Made by a program: the position numbers and the translations under genes. The notes beneath the pieces were generated by a model, which saw nothing but the letters and a program-made list of their open reading frames with translations, had not been told where the DNA came from and did no database searches. Positions 34,231 to 45,169 of a stretch of 64,000 bases of DNA are shown here, in pieces; the first letter of the stretch is position 1; each line of letters starts with the position of its first letter. Source of the stretch: Verticillium longisporum (lineage: Eukaryota > Ascomycota > Sordariomycetes > Glomerellales > Plectosphaerellaceae); contig JAETXT010000003.1 in assembly GCA_019188255.1 (NCBI GenBank), positions 5,146,001 through 5,210,000 of the forward strand, read 5' to 3'.

Positions 34231-34329
34231 CTAGGCTTGGTACCTACCTACCTAGGCTTGGTACCTACCTACCTAGGCTTGGTACCTACCTACCTAGGCT
34301 TGGTACCTACCTACCTAGGCTTGGTAGGC
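34231..34329. repeat. 21-bp tandem repeat, five copies
   Basis: Units start CTAGGCTTGG at 34231, 34252, 34273, 34294 and 34315, exactly 21 bp apart, with GTACCTACCTAC completing each; the last is truncated. An ATG-started frame through it would encode a VPTYLGL heptad repeat, which I regard as incidental. Confidence 0.93.
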
Positions 34330-34598
34330 AAGGTGAGGTGCAGGGTGGGTAATACAGATAATTCATTAGACGAGGCCGGGTCGTTTCGTTCATCAAGAAG
34401 CCTTCTCCGTTTTTCCTAGTTCTTTACTAGTCCCTTTGTCACATCCCAGACTGGTACCTAGGATGGAAACTCCAGAATCCGGGCTAGACCAGTCCTTATC
34501 GACCCAGTCCACCGTGTAACGTCCTCCGAAATCAATGAGCCACGCGTTATCGTCGGTATCGATCAAGAAATAGGCTTCATTTCCCCCCAGACAAGGCG

Positions 34599-34645
34599 AG
34601 CTTCATGCAGTGCAGCTTCATGCAGTGCAGCTTCATGCAGTGCAG
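34599..34645. repeat. 15-bp tandem repeat, three copies (AGCTTCATGCAGTGC)
   Basis: Perfect copies begin at 34599, 34614 and 34629. Noncoding as far as can be seen. Confidence 0.92.
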
Positions 34646-35536
34646 CCAGCGAGTCCTTACTATGGACTGTGCTGCTCACTGCTGTCTGAGCGAAGACGGA
34701 AGGGACATCCTCGAACGACGAAGAGTAAACCGCTCCTCGACATACGTCAGAAGCATCCCCAGTCACTGCCTCGCAGCCGGCCGTGGGATATCACTGGGGC
34801 CTCCCCTAGGAATGGAACTCAGGGGCGCATTGCCTCTGGCTTCCTCCACAATACAGAGCTTAGGCTGAACCCGCAGATCGGGTTCGCTGGTCCGTCTGGC
34901 TGGAAGACAACAATGGGGAAAGTGTCCTGACAACCAAACAACCATCCATCCATCCCATCTCCAGGTTCCAGGACAAGGATCCAGGCCCAGAGGCTGACGA
35001 TGTGGTGGGCCCACGTCTCATCCGTCAGGACGTATCGGGACTAGCGCCCTCTGTCTCACCACCTCACTCGTCACCGTTGACGGCTGCCGTGCCCCCCAAG
35101 TCTGGTGACACAGAGAGAGCGACCTTGGAACACGGAGAGTCGTCATGACTTCCTCACCATCATGCAGTCGGTAGTCCTTGCAGCAAACCCTGCGTGCACC
35201 AATGAGGCACGCTGCGTGGTCAAACAGATGTCACCAAACTAGTGCTTGATGCAACAACACTGACAGTCCCTATCTGGGGTGTCAGTCCGCCAGACAGGGA
35301 TACACAGAGGCATGCGCCCATAAAGTACGGCCAAACATCATGTCTGCTACCTCCGACCTCGAGGGCATTGCGCAGGAAGGATCACCCTCTTAGGTACAGT
35401 ACGTCGGAGCGACATCCTTGGACAGTGTGAGTGTTAAAATGCCCGAGCGAGTCGGCCGATTGATATCAGTGCTGCTGGTTAGGGGCTAGGGACTACCAGA
35501 ACGTGTATATAAGAACTGTGGAGGGCCAGAATTTAG

Positions 35537-35839
35537 ATGTGTTTGACCGCATACCTACTATCTACTGCCTGCGGACTTAGTGCGGAAGATCTCTTCACTC
35601 TGTTCAAACCGCGCTCTGATACCCTGGGTGATCACATCAAAATTTGCTTCAAGGACAGAAAGAATGACGACGAAAACTATCACGTTGCTTGCCACGGTTA
35701 TGTCAATGAGGAAACCTTGGAGTTTTGTGAGACCAACACTACGCCAGGCCTGACTCAACTCTCAGGTAAACTAAGAAGAATGAGCCAAAGCCTCCATGGC
35801 AATCTGACGACCGGCTTGACGAGTACAAGCCCGAGATGA
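35537..35839 (+). CDS. Doubtful small ORF, possible Cys-containing protein or remnant
   Basis: 100 codons from an ATG that follows a TATATAAG box by about 30 bp. The first ~19 residues (MCLTAYLLSTACGLSAEDL) are weakly signal-like, and five Cys occur in the first 65 residues. After codon 75 the frame looks less coding, while a +1-type frame from 35770 reads NEPKPPWQSDDRLDEYKPEM before a stop. Either an intron I cannot place or decay is possible. No family recognised. Confidence 0.2.
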   Translation: MCLTAYLLSTACGLSAEDLFTLFKPRSDTLGDHIKICFKDRKNDDENYHVACHGYVNEETLEFCETNTTPGLTQLSGKLRRMSQSLHGNLTTGLTSTSPR

Positions 35840-36516
35840 AATATTGACACAAGCCTGTAAGAACGATTTCGGAGCAAGATTCGCTTCTTACTACGTCTCT
35901 GTGTACAACCATAGGGTTACTCTTCAGTTTCTGGAACTTGAAGCTCCCGCCAATCTGCTGGCAGCTATTGAGGGGAGGATATCAAGGCAGCTAGGGTTTG
36001 GAAGGCAAGATTCAATGGGCTCTTTGCAATGAACGTGAAAATGTTGATGTTGAAGGTTCGCTAGAAGACGTCTGTGGTCACTATTGTTGTTCGGGCCCTC
36101 AGTTTCATACTTCACGTCTTATCCTTACTGCTAATTCCATTACCTCTCTTATGCGGTAGGTCGTAAGGCTTGATTAGCCAAGACTCATTCCGATCAATAT
36201 TTTCATCTTGTGACCCTACCTAAGGGGTATGATACGTTCCCACCTCTGATATTTGGATTATGCATTCGAACTCCAACCCTGGTCCCATTGGGCGGCCACA
36301 GTAGCCGTAGTGGCCACGGCATTCAATCTACTACACATTTATTATGCCAACTATGGCTGTTGTGGGATGTCGTAGCTACTTTACTTTGACACGGCTGAAG
36401 CCACTGTCGCTATTATGGCCGCTGTGGCCGCTGTAGCTATAGCAGTTTTACTAATCTAACCACTCAGAAAGCCTTTGTGGCAGCTCTCATACGGCCGTAA
36501 CCTTCGAGCCGTTCAA

Positions 36517-38067
36517 TCAAATCAAAAGGATATGTATTGAGCAGCATTCATAGAGGACCAGGCCCCAGTCATATATCAAACCCGTAACAGTCATCACTAC
36601 AACTAGAGTTCCCGTGCTCATCATTGTTCCCCGCCTTGCACAAACTTCGCTCCTGAGGTTGACGACATGCTGGGTGAGGGAGTTGATTTCGGACAGCTCG
36701 TCGCCTGCTCGCGCCCAACCTATGACTGGGTGCCACTCACGCAGCGGTTCAAAGTTTGAGACATTCGGCAGGGCTGTACGTAACAGCAAAATTTGAGTCC
36801 TGCATGGACGAGTGGTTTTCCTGGGAAAAAATTCTTAAGTTGCCCGAGGCTTAGGAGCAAGGCCACGACTGGCTTGGTCGAGCGTTTTGCCCTCTACGAG
36901 CAACAAAAGGAACGCATACGTGCCATCACTTTCACTGATTTGGGAGCATTGCGAGAAGCTGACCTTCACCTGTCATGACGGGCACACTCCCACCGCAAGG
37001 GATCTGACGCCTCTACTGGCTGTCTCCCCATAATCAAGTGTTTCAACATCAGTGCGTTTGGGTCGTGAGCCTTCAGCTCGCTCAATGGACGTAGATCGGC
37101 TGTGAGATACCAGCGTCCCAACGACTACAACCAGCCCATGTTATTGTCCAGGGCATTCTGGGAGGCCAGGTCAACGTAACAATTATATCCCGAGTAATCA
37201 TTTCCCCCCATGCTATACATATACAGTTCCTCCAGCGCGTGGGAAATCTCCGCGGCTCCGGGGTTCACTGTTCGCAAGCAACCAATAAGGGCGTGCGAAA
37301 ATGTACTGCCTTCGGATAGCCATGAGCTCTGTGTCATGCACGTAGGGAAGATAGGTCACCCACCTCGAGCTACGATATCTCGCAAAGAACCCATCTGAGC
37401 TTTGTAAAAGTGGTGCTACATAGAGATATCGCCACTGTCAATACAAGGACTAGCTGCCTCCCGCATCGTTGCGCAAGCGACGGTTGTCAGCAACGCAGAG
37501 TTGATGAGGCCAAGGTCGCTCATACCACTCAAGTTGGGTCCCAGAAAGAATACCATGAAATGTCAGCCAATATTCCGACTTGAAAAAAGGCCTGACTGGA
37601 TGGATTACGCAAATGACACACGCAACCGGTGACCAAAACAACTCCTGCCTACTGGCCAGCACAGAGCAACCGAGCTGTGGCGCGGACGATAGACGGAACC
37701 GTTTCTCTATGGCTGAGCCTCGAAACAACCCAGTAAGAAACACGAGCAGGGCGTCGTGTTCTTGCCCAAAGCAGTCGCCGAGGTATTCAGATTCATGGTC
37801 AAAACAGAACCGTTGTGGACAGGTATCAAAGCGAGGTCTCATCCCCAACAAAGGGAGGATCTTAGATGTCTGGTGGCCAAAGTGACTGAAGTCAGCTTTC
37901 GATCCCAAAATCAACTTGGATCCAAAGTCGACGTGGAACGGAATTCCAGCTGGCACAGGTTTGATCCAATGGCGACTGGCCGCCAGGACCTTGACTGATA
38001 CCGCCAATTCCCAGAGTAGCCCACCGAGGATCCTCTTAATGAAGGTCAAAAATGATCTTGCAAACGA
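36517..38067 (-). pseudogene. Decayed lineage-specific gene with a C-terminal hydrophobic segment
   Basis: Minus-strand coding-like sequence. A 200-codon stretch (38049-37450) is open but lacks an ATG: LTFIKRILGGLLWELAVSVK, SKADFSHFGHQTSKILPLLG, RFCFDHESEYLGD, ERPWPHQLCVADNRRLRND. It is followed in other frames by HHFYKAQMGSLRDIVARGG, AAEISHALEELYMYSMGGND, SLGRWYLTADLRPLSELKAH and TYAFLLLLVEGKTLDQAS. The last part carries a hydrophobic segment near STGTLVVVMTVTGLIYDW. These blocks are separated by at least four stops (TAG or TGA) and two or more frame changes; the in-frame stops read as CAG-to-TAG or CGA-to-TGA changes. I do not recognise the family. Introns could explain some breaks, but not the isolated stops inside good coding blocks. 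Confidence 0.5.
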
Positions 38068-40242
38068 AACTTTCGGGACGCATGTTCTCGGTCAAGCGCC
38101 GACGATCGAGTTCAGACGTGTTTCTGTTAGGTGCGAGTGTTCAGACTGGGTTTTGAGAAACTGGTTTGTCCTATCCTACATTCGAACCAGGAGATCTGCG
38201 AACTAGTAGGTGAAAAAGCACGATGGAACTGTCCGTCAATGGACCAAGAAACCTAACCGGGCTGTGAACGGCACGACCGTCCGATTATACACGGGGCGGG
38301 TCCAGTTTGTACCTACGGTGAAGACTCTTGTCAGGCTCATTCCCTCGGACTGGATCCTGAAGAGTCTCAGACAGTGACTCTGTCTATACCGTAGCGGGAC
38401 CTGTGCTATTCCGATGCGCAACCTAATGCAAGGTAGCGAAGAAGTCGCCGTGAGAGGAATCGGACTGGTCATGGCTGGTTACTGTCGCTGCCTCTGAGAG
38501 CAGAATAGCCTATGAGCAACACAGGAGGTCAAGGCCACGCCCTGTCATCCAGAATGGGCGTTACATCGTAGCGAAAGCCTCGCGTGGCATGGTATTGTAT
38601 TCGGGCAGTGAATCGATTGGCGTAAAGCGGGCAAGTGACGCAGATCAGATGGCGTTGCTCGCCACGACAAAAATAAAAAATAGGTAGGAAAAGAAGCAAT
38701 GAAGCCTCACAGATCGATTCATCCGTGGCCAGGGCACAGCGTTTGAGGCGCCTAGAGCTCAAATGCCCCGCACCCACATGATTAGTGCCCGCAGTTAGGT
38801 AGGCAAGCTTGGCAAGGTACCTGGCACAGGCTGGCTTGGCTGGCAGTTGACACACCTCACAAACAGGGGCACTTCAAAGGCAGGGGCGAGGGCTGAATGC
38901 ACCTTCTCTCGATAGTAATCATGGATGCGACGTGCGCCCAATGCCATGTTGAGCAAGACGCAGGTGCGAGGCACCTTCCAGCCAGCACTTTGTTAGCAAA
39001 GCTGCCGCTCAACGGCCCCTGCCACTCCACAAACCTTAAGCCTCGAGTCGCATGTTCAGCTGCCATCACGGTCAAAGGTCAAAGCACCTCACCTAGGGAA
39101 GCAGGTCAGGCTTGGCATGACCAGCACTATCTGTACACACCATCATGATGCCTTCATCCATGGCCAAAGAAAGTCTTGTCATTTGTTTGGATTTGGGCAG
39201 TTGTCCGCAATTCCGGCTGCCTGGACTCCGAGTTCAGTCCCCAAGAAACTATCGATTCTGAGCCCGCCGAGAAACTGATCCACGTCTGGGTCGCACAACG
39301 GCTTGCTCCCTTGTCTTGAGTCCTGGGCAGCGCTATTTCTCCATCACGAAAGACGCCAGTTCATGCGAACACTGCTCTCTCCACCTCATGTCTCGCGTCT
39401 GAGTCTTCAATCTCATTGTTTCCTTGCCATCAACTCCCTCCCATCGTCGCTCGTCTACGTAAGGGTTTCGCATTTCCCCATCAAAACGTCGTCATCATAC
39501 TGGGCGTCCTGGCATCCCAGGCACAGACAGCAAACGAACTTTGGATTGCCGATCCGATGCGAAAGTCAAACACAGGCCACGATCCATGATCGAGGCAAGA
39601 AGCGATCGGCACTGCATAACAAACAGCCCCACGACGCGGCACGCTCATGCGGGTATACCCCGTTGTCATCGGATGGCACGACCAGGTTACCGGATACCAA
39701 AGGCTTCGTTCAGTCCACGCTGGCAAACAAACGCAATGTCTTACAAGTCTTCTTGGCAGCACCGAACTCGAAACGGTCCTCGCCATGGCCATTGGCAGGC
39801 AGTCTGTCCCCGCTGCCGAGTTGCTTTTTCGTCGAAACGCCTAGGACTGGACCGCTCGAAAAGCAAGGTCCGCCACCGTGAGATCAGATGCTAGAATCGA
39901 TGATCCTGATGGAGAAATCCGACACCACCGAACTACTTGGGTCCTCCTGTCCGTCCCAATGTGGCCAAACTCGCGTCCTAGTCTTGGGTCCGATGTAGGG
40001 TGTGTTGAGATGAACAGAAGGAAAAACAAGACAGCAGCGTCGAAGCCACACGGCTCGAGACCCTGCTTTCCTGGTGTGCCCCGCCTCACAGTCTGGCACG
40101 CTGCTTTGAGACAGCAACGAGCCAGACGTCCCATTTAACCACTGCTGACGGCACTCATTTTTCCCTCATTCCATTCGATTGTCGACAGCTCCCTCCCTCG
40201 ACCTTCGCTCGTCAGCAAACTGTCAGAAGACGACGATTCATC
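38068..40242. other. Gene-poor stretch upstream of the 7TM-RGS gene
   Basis: About 2.2 kb. Several ORFs of 60-190 codons exist but most lack ATG starts or coding-like composition, and none shows splice structure or a family motif. GGCAAGGTACCTGGC at 38812 is another GGTACCT motif. The last ~120 bp before 40243 are CT-rich, as in a 5' UTR. Confidence 0.4.
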
Positions 40243-42150
40243 ATGGATCCCATGGCTGGCCTCACCGTTTACAATCTCCCGCCAGCTCCGCCGCGGTGGG
40301 ACCACATTGGCATCTTCTATGTCACCTTTTGTTTGACATGGACGACCATAGTCTTCTCCTTAATGGCGTTTTGCTGGCTCAATAGGACCAACCCCGTTCT
40401 CAGGCACCGCGGAGTGGGCTTGTCGTTTGGCGCCATCTTCTTTCTCCATTGTTACTGGTTTCTGGCCCAGATCGTGTATCCCATCGGCGGCACCATGCCA
40501 GTCATCCTCGCCTACAGCATCCAGTACTTTTTCATGGGTATCTGGTTTCCACTTGGTGTTGCTCTGTTCCATGCTTCCAACAGCCGCTTCCTTCACGTGG
40601 CCAAGCTACAGAAGCAGTACATGCAGCCTGAGCTCCGAAGTAAGAGCGGCTGCAATGGCGCGGACAGCTCGTGGATCTGCAGATTCAGGAACATGAGCTA
40701 CACAAAAAAGATTATGCTGCCCATCGGATTCGGCATCGTTTTACAGGTAGGCATATCACTCTGACTGGTTGTGCTTTTCACTGACACGCCTAAGATCCTC
40801 CTGACGACCGGCATGTGGTTGGCTTGTAGGAAGTACCACCCTTCCTGGGGCATTCCCGGCACCGAAATCCGGGGCGACAACCTCATGGAGCAGATGGTTG
40901 ATCTTGGCCAGGGATGGGAGTGGTGGCCCTCTGTTTTGTGGCAGGTCATCTGGACTTGGATTGTGAGAACATGAATGCTTCACCAAAGCAAGTACTCAAA
41001 GCTGATGCCTTGACGCACAGGTTGCCCCTATTCTTCTCTACCGAGCCTGGGGGATTCGTGACACTATGGGTTGGCGTTTCCAAACTGTCGGCTGCTGTCT
41101 TGCAAGGTAGGCGTCTTGTGTTCGCGATGGAGCTTCCAGCTGCTGACCTTCCTAGTCTTCACGCAACGCCCATGTTCATGGTTGCTTGCTACGTCCCTGC
41201 CTTCCAGGTCATTAACCCCTATTACCCTCCAAGTCAATGGTGAGTCGTTCGACCTCATCACGGCTCGACCAGTTCCCAGTGCTAATGACCATAGGATCCA
41301 CCTGTCAATCATGTTTTTCGAAATCTTCACGATCATCATTCCTGCCATCCAGGTTGTTCAGCAGCGTCGCATGGTTAAGAAATCTGCCGAACTCAACGCC
41401 AAGTGGGAGACATCCTCGCAAACAACGACCCTCCGAACGTCCACGTCTATCGAAGGAAAGAACTCGAACATCAGCCTCGCCGAAAAGGCTTCAAGTTTTG
41501 ATTATTTGGATGAGGAGCTTGGCAACCGTCTCCTGACCATGGCTGCTCTCGACCATGTTCTCAATGAGAACCCGGAACCACTCCAGGAATTTTCTGCTCT
41601 CAGCGACTTCTCCGGCGAGAACATTGCGTTCCTCACCCGCGTGACACGCTGGAAGTCAACATTGACGCATGCGGTGACGGAAGAAAACAACCTCGTCTTG
41701 TACAACCGTGCCATGGATATTTACGTCGACTTCATCAGCATGCGTGATGCCGAGTTTCCTCTCAACCTCCCTTCCCAGCAGCTCAAACAGCTCGAGGAGA
41801 TCTTTGAACAATCTACACGCACGGTACTCGGCGAGGCGGTGGTCAACCCTGCCACTCCTTTCGACTTTCCTTCTCCATCCCATGGTAGTCGTGGACAGGG
41901 CGACTCCAAGGATGACTTGCTCACTGAAACGCAGTACACGGGCGAGATTCCTACTGCCTTTACCCCAGCTGTTTTTGACGCTGCGCAGGCGCACATCAAG
42001 TACCTTGTTCTGACAAACACGTGGCCCAAGTTCGTGGCAGAGATGCAGTCCAGGAGGAAATCAAGCGAGACGGAACGGACTGATATTTCTGGGGATTCAC
42101 AGATGACTCTGGCCTCGCAGGTTTCCAGTTTTTTCAAGCGACTCATCTGA
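40243..42150 (+). CDS. Seven-transmembrane receptor-like protein with C-terminal RGS domain
   Basis: Exons 40243-40746, 40795-40962, 41021-41106, 41156-41239 and 41295-42150 give 565 residues. About seven hydrophobic segments occupy residues 20-305, for example IGIFYVTFCLTWTTIVFSLM, FGAIFFLHCYWFLAQIVY and MFFEIFTIIIPAIQVV. A linker (QTTTLRTSTSIEGKNSN) and an RGS fold at about 355-520 follow: LQEFSALSDFSGENIAFLT, RAMDIYVDFISMRDAEFPLNL, FDAAQAHIKYLVLTNTWPKF. RGS domains speed GTP hydrolysis by G-alpha. The 7TM-RGS layout matches plant AtRGS1 and the fungal GprK/MoRgs7-type proteins. Likely a plasma-membrane regulator of G-alpha signalling in development or nutrient sensing. No frame breaks. Confidence 0.87.
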
Positions 42151-43513
42151 GGGGTATCGGGCTGGAGCATTTTGATATGGGGTCTTTCGTTACATCTCCG
42201 GGTTCCTCAAGCGTATTCTGTATTCTACTGGTTTTCCTGTACTTCTCCTTGGCTTGGAGATGAGAGCTGTACAAAGCGTATACGATACCCTTCCAGGGGG
42301 AGAAAACAAGGGGGATCAAGATTGTAGGTAGACAGACATGAAAAGCCTACTTGTCAGCGTGGCGGACACTATTTGAAATGTAGACTGCAGATTGCCAATC
42401 ATGACTGTCGTCCAATCCAGCCCGGCGCCGTAGGCAGGCAGGCACGCCACTTTCACCCATGGAAAAAGCAAGATAATGCCAAGAAGGCAGCGCTCAGCCA
42501 GGTCCTCCAGACGAGCCGGTAGCGCTGATGGAAGTCAAGCACAGCAACTCTGTCAAGCCATCTTCCTCGACGGTGGCAGCATGGGAACGATCCTGGGCAG
42601 CCCACGCTGCGCCCTCCTCACTTGGCCGATTCGGCTGCAGCAGCTTCCGCTGCATGTCTCCCCTCTTCTTCGTGCACTCCGATGGCCTTTTGGCAGCAAA
42701 AGAAAAGAAGAGGGCGGTCTAGTGGGAAGGGCTGGTCCCGCCTCAAAATGTTGTCTCTCCGCAACCCCGAGCACTCATTTCGAGTGTTGGCGGTTACCTA
42801 GCCTCGAAGCTATATCGTTACGCATGGCGAAGGAGAAGATTGTCCGAGTGAAGGCCGCACGTGGAGGCGCACTGGAACGAGCCCACGCGGCGAGTTTTCG
42901 CGTGCGCGATTGTTTTGGGTGTGTAGGTCCAATTGCTGCATGAGATCCTTAGTTATATTAGCGATCTGGCCAGAATTACAGATAGTAATGCCTAGTCTCT
43001 GCCACATCAACGCTCATCACACGCAGCGACGCACCCGCGAGAAGGCATAAAGCTCGCAGTTTCCAACTGATGAAGCACTCGCTGTGACCTCTCTCGCTCG
43101 CCGCAGCGGCGCTGAAGGTGTGGCGCATTGCTAGGTACGAGTGGCATGCCGCTGTCTCGCGGTTTCTTGCGAGTTGAAGAAGGCGAGGAATGCCGACCGC
43201 CTGTGGGCGGCATGCTGCCCGCATGGCCTGCACTCAGTGCCCGACATTGAGAGAGGACGGATACCGGCGGCACCAAAGAGCCGAGCGGCGTTGGAAGATT
43301 TGGGACTTGGGGCCGCGCTTGGGGTGATGGTCCAAGGCAGCTTTGTCAACGTCATAGTTGGGTCGCGATGCGCAGTAAATTGACCTAGAGTGATCACTTT
43401 ACGATCCATCATGTCACGAATGTTTATGTCTCGCCGTCCTTGCAGAAAAGCGTCCGGGTCACACACAAACGCACACTCACAACACAGAAAGACGTCTCAC
43501 CAGGTCTGCCGCC
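42151..43513. other. Intergenic region
   Basis: 3' flank of the 7TM-RGS gene and 5' flank of the next plus-strand gene. ORFs of up to 155 codons (42476-42943) have no coding character or motif. No repeats recognised. Confidence 0.4.
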
Positions 43514-44190
43514 ATGGTCGATTCCGAGTTGGCAATCCTCCCCCTCACAGCGAAAGATGAGCTCAGCTCCGATTTTTTGGCCCTGCTGGAAAAGTGCCAG
43601 GCCACCCAAGATGCATGGGTGTTGAAGGACGACTCTCTACCTGCAGACCGTACGGCACGTGGCACGTCCATGTACCGCCAGCTCGAGGATCCGACGGTTC
43701 TCCTGCTCACAGCGCAGTGGGAGTCCCCGAGGCGCACGGCAGGTGGATTGCCTCGGCTGAGAACGCGTCCGTAATGGCTGATCTCAGTCCGCATCTTGAC
43801 ACGCAAGGCGAGAGGGCTGTCGTCTTCTTCCACCTCGAGGGCCCCGTTTTCACAAGTCTGAGGCCGGACGAGAGATCGCTCCTCGAGGCGCCGGTCATGA
43901 GCGTCGGGCGATTTAGCGTCGAGAACGATAAGAGAGACGAGTTCGAACGGACATTCGATGAAACGAAGGATGCCGTCGAACACGTCTCACGTCCGTATCC
44001 TCTGCGAGGTGCGTGGCGGATCGAGAAGGATGAGAGAGAGGCGGGGCGGGATGAGTTTGTCATGTACTGCGGGTGGGCGTCGGTGGACGAGCACATGTCC
44101 TCTGGGCAGCATCCACGGTACGCCGAGTTCCGGGAGTTGCAGAAGCTCGTTTCGTCGGCGGACATTCGGCACTATAAGAGGATCATCTGA
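43514..44190 (+). CDS. Dimeric alpha/beta-barrel (ABM-like) protein, with one frame break
   Basis: Intronless, about 225 residues if the break is bridged. It starts MVDSELAILPLTAKDEL. Two half-barrels are visible: the first runs to LLTAQWES, the second from EAPVMSVGRFSVENDKRDEF to EFVMYCGWASVDEHM and ADIRHYKRII. The pattern of a strand, a helix with a central AxW/GWxS strand and a final strand is that of antibiotic-biosynthesis-monooxygenase-like or stress-responsive dimeric barrels. Substrate and even enzyme activity cannot be told. The break lies in a four-C run (43735-43738); one more C gives ESPEAHGRWIASAEN. Not part of an evident biosynthetic cluster. Confidence 0.62.
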
Positions 44191-44625
44191 ACTTCAAGCA
44201 TGAGCGTGTCCCATGCTGGTGCGTGGGGTGGGAGCATGTCAAGAACCACGATCGCAAGACAAAGAGAGTAACATCTCCCCAGGACATTGGTCTGTCGCAT
44301 CTTGTTTCCAAAAGAACAAAAAAGTCCAGGAAAAAAAGAGGCCGAGCATGGCTTGAATTTCGTTTGGTCAATTGGCGCATGTCTTGCTACATGGACAGCC
44401 GTAGTCCGAGCATGTCATAACCGCCGTGAAGGTATTCCCCCGACGCCCATACCGTATCAGAATCGATTGTTTGTCCGTCAGACCCTTCCATCCGGCATTC
44501 CCTCTCCCCGGTGTCACCTCCGTGTCTGCCATTTCACCAGCTCGCCGTTTTCGCCATGTGTCCCATGATCGGATTTCTCCCTCTTTCCCGGTGGTTCATC
44601 CCCGCAAAAAAAGAATTTGAAGCGC
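44191..44625. other. Convergent 3' flanks
   Basis: 435 bp between the ABM-like and eL38 stops, with A-rich runs near 44320-44340 and 44605-44612. No gene seen. Confidence 0.4.
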
Positions 44626-45169
44626 TTAAGAGGACTTGGACTTGTTCTTCTTGCCGACCTCCTGGATCGTCAGGGCTGTGCTGGTGTTAGTTTTCATTTC
44701 CTCTTGTTCGTCGTGGTTCGTGGGTGGGTGGGGTGGTGCTCCCTGCGCGCGGTCGTCGGGGCACGAATGCGGCAGATGAGCATGGCGCGCGTGGTTCTGT
44801 CAGGACGTACAAGGAGGCAGGGACTGCTTGAGCTTCTCGGCCTTGTCGGTGTCCTTGAGGACGAGGGTGTAGAGGAAGCGCTGGCAGCGGACCTTGAACT
44901 TGGTCTGCTGGGTCTTGGTGTTCTTCTTGATCCGGGCGGCTGTTCGTGTTTCATACTTGGTCAGTGGGCTATTCTCTCGAAGGACTGGTGGTCGTTTTTC
45001 GGTCTTGGGGCGAAGCACGAAGAGCGGAGGGGGGGCTATTCACAAGAAGCGCTTCCGGCGGCAGATCTCGATGAACTAGAATTACAGAAATTAGCGAGCA
45101 ATCCGAGGCAAATTGGTTGCGGCGGGTCGAATGAGCGTACCTGCTTGATGTCTCCGATTTCCTGAGGCA
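44626..45169 (-). CDS. RPL38: Cytosolic 60S ribosomal protein eL38, with a 2-nt gap
   Basis: Four exons: 45169-45140 ([10 protein letters not shown]), 45075-45044 (FIEICRRK...), 44939-44811 ([20 protein letters not shown] and the [20 protein letters not shown] strand) and 44675-44626 ([15 protein letters not shown]). The ~80-residue product matches eL38 along its whole length. All introns are GT-AG, with early introns as in many fungal ribosomal protein genes. Exon 2 is two bases short: after RRK (between 45052 and 45051) the family expects Asp-Ala-Ser-Ser, and adding two bases restores both protein and splice phase. An essential single-copy protein is unlikely to be broken, so an assembly error is favoured. 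Confidence 0.87.

Larger units (their letters stand above)
33662..35536. other. Start of a gene-poor stretch
   Basis: No supported gene. It includes CAG-rich low complexity (34050-34150), the 21-bp and 15-bp arrays listed separately, and otherwise unique sequence without coding character. GTATATAAG at about 35506 is the best TATA-like box, 30 bp before the doubtful ORF that follows. Confidence 0.45.

Noticed and set aside
34237..34419. VPTYLGL heptad-repeat peptide
   Set aside because: Direct translation of the 21-bp array; no upstream coding context.
39303..39881. 192-codon plus-strand ORF in the gene-poor island
   Set aside because: No ATG at its start (first ATG 20 codons in), no motif, no splice context, composition not coding-like.
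33662..40242. A mobile element in the gene-poor island
   Set aside because: No transposase, reverse transcriptase, terminal inverted repeats or LTRs could be found by eye.
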